Below the pieces are notes generated by a model. It saw only the letters and a program-made list of their open reading frames with translations, was not told the origin of the DNA and did not search any database. The position numbers and the translations under genes are program-made. A stretch of DNA of 6,724 nucleotides, taken from contig CALCBQ010000110.1 in NCBI GenBank assembly GCA_937897215.1, positions 1 to 6,724 on the forward strand. The letters are read 5' to 3'. Below, one piece after another: positions 4,095-6,724 of this stretch (positions are counted from its first letter, which is position 1; every line of letters begins with the position of its first letter). The stretch comes from an uncultured Clostridia bacterium (GTDB lineage Bacteria; Bacillota; Clostridia; Oscillospirales; Acutalibacteraceae).

Positions 4095-6724
4095 ATGCAA
4101 TTCAAGCTTACGCTTTCACAGGAAAAATTTCATATCAGAAATCTCGCTTTGGATAGCACTCTTTGGAGCCAAGGCGTTATGGAAATTTTCCCTAAAGTGT
4201 ATTCATATAAAGAAATCAATGATGCGTTTAACAAACTTATAGAAGCTCACGACAGTCTTCGCGTTCGCCTTATTGAAACCAAAAGCGATACTATTGCAGA
4301 CGTTGACAAGCGAGAATATGTTGATTTTCCACTCTGGAAATTAAATTCCAACGAAGAATTAATGCAAAAAGCACAAGAGTATCTTAACGCTCCTGCAGAC
4401 CCCTATGGAATTTTGGTTGATTGCGTAGTATTTCAGACCCCTACAACCTCTGGCGTAATGATAAATGGTCATCATATTGTCTGCGATGGATTAAGTGCAT
4501 ATATTTTATGTAAAGACACAAATGAGTTCATAAAAAATAAAGATTATTCGCCAAAACTTCAAGCTTACTCTGATTACATTGCGAAAGAAGAAAAGTACAG
4601 AGAATCTCGTCGCTTTATAAAAGATAAGGAATTCTGGCTTAACGAATTCTCCGCTAAACCTGTATGCAATATTTTCACACCAAAGGGTAATGCTTTTGAT
4701 TATTCTTCAAAAGAAGTAAACAGTGTAATATCTGCAGAAACCTTTAACAAAATAAAATCCATCTGTGATGAAAACGAAATTACTCCCGCAAGTTTCTTCA
4801 ACACCATCTATGCAGCATACATTAATAAAACTACCGACAACGAATGCTTCACAATCGGTGTTCCTATTCTTAACAGAACCACTCCCGAAGAAATGGATAC
4901 AATCGGGCTTTATATGCATCCCGTTCCTCTTGTTATAAAAATTAAAGAAGAATCTTTCATTGAAAGCGCTAAGAGAATTGAAGATTCGCAAATAAATCTT
5001 TTCAGACATCAAAAATTCACTCAGGCGGATATGGAAAATTTATTTGAAGAAAACAATATCGATACAACTCAATTGTTTGATGTGGTATCTGATTTTCAGG
5101 AGTTTCCTTGTACCGAAGACTTTGAAATGAAAATTTTATACAGCAACCATCTCCCAACCCCTATAGAAATTCATTTGCAATCTTTCGACGAGAAAAACCA
5201 TAATATAAAAATTCGTTACAGAACATCATATCTTGATGACAACGAAGCAAAAACAATGATTGATTCAATCGTAAATATGATGAAATATGTCTGTGATAAT
5301 CCTAATGCAATTATTACAAGCATACCAATGATTTCTCAATCAGATGTTGATAAAATTACAAACTTTAATAATACCTATGCTAACTACGAAAAGAATAAAT
5401 GCATTCACGAGTTGTTTGAGGCGCAGGTTGAAAGAACACCTGATAAGATTGCCCTTGTAGCAACCGACAAAACTGTTACATATAAAGAACTCAATGAAGA
5501 AGCAAACAAAATAGCAAATGCACTCATAGAAAAAGGCATTGGAAAAGGCGATATTGTAGGCCTTATGTTGCCGCGAAAGGGTTATCTTTTGTCGGCTTTG
5601 TTTGGTATTCTCAAAACAGGTGCGGCGTATCTGCCTATTGACTCTGAGCTTCCAACAGAGAGAATAGATTACATGTGTAAAGACACAAACGCGAAGTTTG
5701 TAATTTCTCCAGATAATATTGATGTTCTTTTAAGTTTTGACAACTCGTCAAATCCAAATGTAGAAATTACAAACGATTCACTTTGTTATTGCATTTACAC
5801 CTCCGGCTCAACAGGTCAACCTAAAGGTGTTATGGCAAGACACAGAAATGTTGTGAACTATATTTCAAAAAACGAACACAATATTTTTGGCAAAATAGTT
5901 AAAGATGATTTTGAGGCAATCGTTTCAATTTCAACTTGTAGTTTTGATATATTCGTTACAGAGACTATTGCAACTCTTGTCAATGGTCTTCGCGTTGTGC
6001 TTGCAGATGAACAAGAATGCAGAAACCAATACGCACTCAACCGTCTGCTTACAAAAGAAAAGGGTGAATTTTTACAGACAACTCCAACAAAACTTAAAGT
6101 TTTAACAGCAGAGCCAGGCCAGAGAGAGTTCCTAAAAAATGTGAAAGCCATTCTTCTTGGTGGCGAAGCGATGGAATTCTCATATCTTAATGAATTAAAA
6201 AAGATTACAAATGCAAAAATTTATAATATCTATGGCGTTACTGAAGTTCCAATCTGGTCCGCATTTGTTGATACGGACACCTTTACAGATGCAATTACAA
6301 TAGGTCATGGTATTGCAAACACACAGATGTATGTTGTTGATAAAAATATGAATCCTGTGCCGATTGGTATGACAGGCGAACTTTGTATTGCGGGCGACTC
6401 AGTATCACAAGGTTATCTTAATCAACCAGAACTTACCGCAGAAAAATTCATCGATAATCCATTTGGAGAAGGTAAACTCTACAAAACAGGCGACCATGCA
6501 TATTGGCGAGAAGACGGAAACCTTGTATACATAGGAAGAAAAGACTTTCAAGTTAAAATCCGTGGTCTTCGAATAGAACTTGGTGAAATTGAAAGTGTAT
6601 TGCAGGCCGTTGACGGAATTGAACGTGCTGTTGTAGTTGTCCGTAAAGATAACGAAGACCGTCAACTTCTTTGTGCTTTCTATACAGGCGAAGAAAAAGA
6701 CGCAAAAGACCTTCGGGCAACTCT
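4095..6724 (+). CDS. Nonribosomal peptide synthetase, N-terminal C-A part (cut by the window edge)
   Basis: The frame is open from ATG 4095 through the last base: 876 complete codons and two further bases. The start follows AGGAG by eight bases. Residues about 1-425 form a condensation domain with an intact active-site motif HHIVCDG (126-132, catalytic His127). Residues from about 436 form an adenylation domain: A1 TYKEL (462-466), A2 LKTGAAYLPID (506-516), A3 YTSGSTGQPKG (568-578), A4 FDIFV (617-621), A5 NIYGVTE (711-717, Val for the usual Pro), then GELCIAGDSVSQGYL, YKTGD and the A8 motif GRKDFQVKIRG. Specificity residues by comparison with GrsA are D618, I619, T622, Q661, L687, G689, I712, I720, W721; this is close to the published glycine code DILQLGLIWK, differing at two sites. 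Opening with a C domain, next to an acyl ligase and ACP, suggests N-acylation of the first residue. The carrier domain, later modules and release domain lie beyond the edge. Confidence 0.95.
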   Translation, partial: MQFKLTLSQEKFHIRNLALDSTLWSQGVMEIFPKVYSYKEINDAFNKLIEAHDSLRVRLIETKSDTIADVDKREYVDFPLWKLNSNEELMQKAQEYLNAPADPYGILVDCVVFQTPTTSGVMINGHHIVCDGLSAYILCKDTNEFIKNKDYSPKLQAYSDYIAKEEKYRESRRFIKDKEFWLNEFSAKPVCNIFTPKGNAFDYSSKEVNSVISAETFNKIKSICDENEITPASFFNTIYAAYINKTTDNECFTIGVPILNRTTPEEMDTIGLYMHPVPLVIKIKEESFIESAKRIEDSQINLFRHQKFTQADMENLFEENNIDTTQLFDVVSDFQEFPCTEDFEMKILYSNHLPTPIEIHLQSFDEKNHNIKIRYRTSYLDDNEAKTMIDSIVNMMKYVCDNPNAIITSIPMISQSDVDKITNFNNTYANYEKNKCIHELFEAQVERTPDKIALVATDKTVTYKELNEEANKIANALIEKGIGKGDIVGLMLPRKGYLLSALFGILKTGAAYLPIDSELPTERIDYMCKDTNAKFVISPDNIDVLLSFDNSSNPNVEITNDSLCYCIYTSGSTGQPKGVMARHRNVVNYISKNEHNIFGKIVKDDFEAIVSISTCSFDIFVTETIATLVNGLRVVLADEQECRNQYALNRLLTKEKGEFLQTTPTKLKVLTAEPGQREFLKNVKAILLGGEAMEFSYLNELKKITNAKIYNIYGVTEVPIWSAFVDTDTFTDAITIGHGIANTQMYVVDKNMNPVPIGMTGELCIAGDSVSQGYLNQPELTAEKFIDNPFGEGKLYKTGDHAYWREDGNLVYIGRKDFQVKIRGLRIELGEIESVLQAVDGIERAVVVVRKDNEDRQLLCAFYTGEEKDAKDLRAT

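Noticed and set aside
4707..6665. Minus-strand frames at 4707-5012, 5858-6151 and 6405-6665, and a plus-strand frame at 5905-6105
   Set aside because: They lie inside the NRPS gene, whose frame is continuous and carries all expected C and A domain motifs. The alternative frames show no family resemblance.
1..6724. CRISPR array, insertion sequence or transposase
   Set aside because: No regularly spaced repeats, terminal inverted repeats around a transposase, or recombinase coding sequence were seen on either strand.

Overview
The window is AT-rich DNA with strong sigma-A-type promoters, GAGGTG/AGGAG ribosome binding sites and U-tailed hairpin terminators. Together with the protein sequences this points to a low-GC Firmicute, most likely a gut or rumen-type member of the Clostridia; the species cannot be named from the sequence. 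There are five clear protein genes, one of them cut by the right edge. There is also a tRNA 3'-half fragment, a doubtful 35-codon ORF across it, four promoters and three terminators.

Left part (1-1386): a membrane protein gene of unknown function with a PH-like cytoplasmic region (69-1136, +) has its own promoter and a strong hairpin terminator. About 155 bases further on lies the 3' half of a tRNA-Arg(CCU) gene (1343-1386), running from the anticodon loop to an encoded CCA and followed at once by a terminator. No matching 5' half precedes it. This is the pattern left by a tyrosine-recombinase element integrating into a tRNA gene, so I read it as a probable att junction. On that reading the DNA to the left is element DNA and the DNA to the right is the old chromosomal flank. 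No integrase is visible.

Right part (1433-6724): panD (aspartate 1-decarboxylase, -) is transcribed from its own promoter. An acyl-AMP/acyl-CoA ligase gene and a stand-alone acyl carrier protein gene form a tight two-gene operon on the minus strand, closed by its own terminator. Divergent from it, across a 216-bp intergenic region, begins a nonribosomal peptide synthetase gene (4095 to beyond 6724, +). It starts with a condensation domain and continues with an adenylation domain whose specificity residues read D-I-T-Q-L-G-I-I-W, close to the known glycine code.

How they fit together (inference): the ligase would activate a fatty or other carboxylic acid and load it on the carrier protein. 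The N-terminal C domain of the NRPS would then join this acyl group to the first amino acid, probably glycine, to start an N-acyl peptide. Both divergent promoters carry the same octamer, AGCAAATC, 3-4 bases upstream of TATAAT, which suggests shared control. PanD supplies beta-alanine for pantothenate and so for carrier-protein prosthetic groups, or possibly as a building block; its separate promoter makes a dedicated role uncertain. The later NRPS modules and the release domain, which decide the product, lie outside the window.
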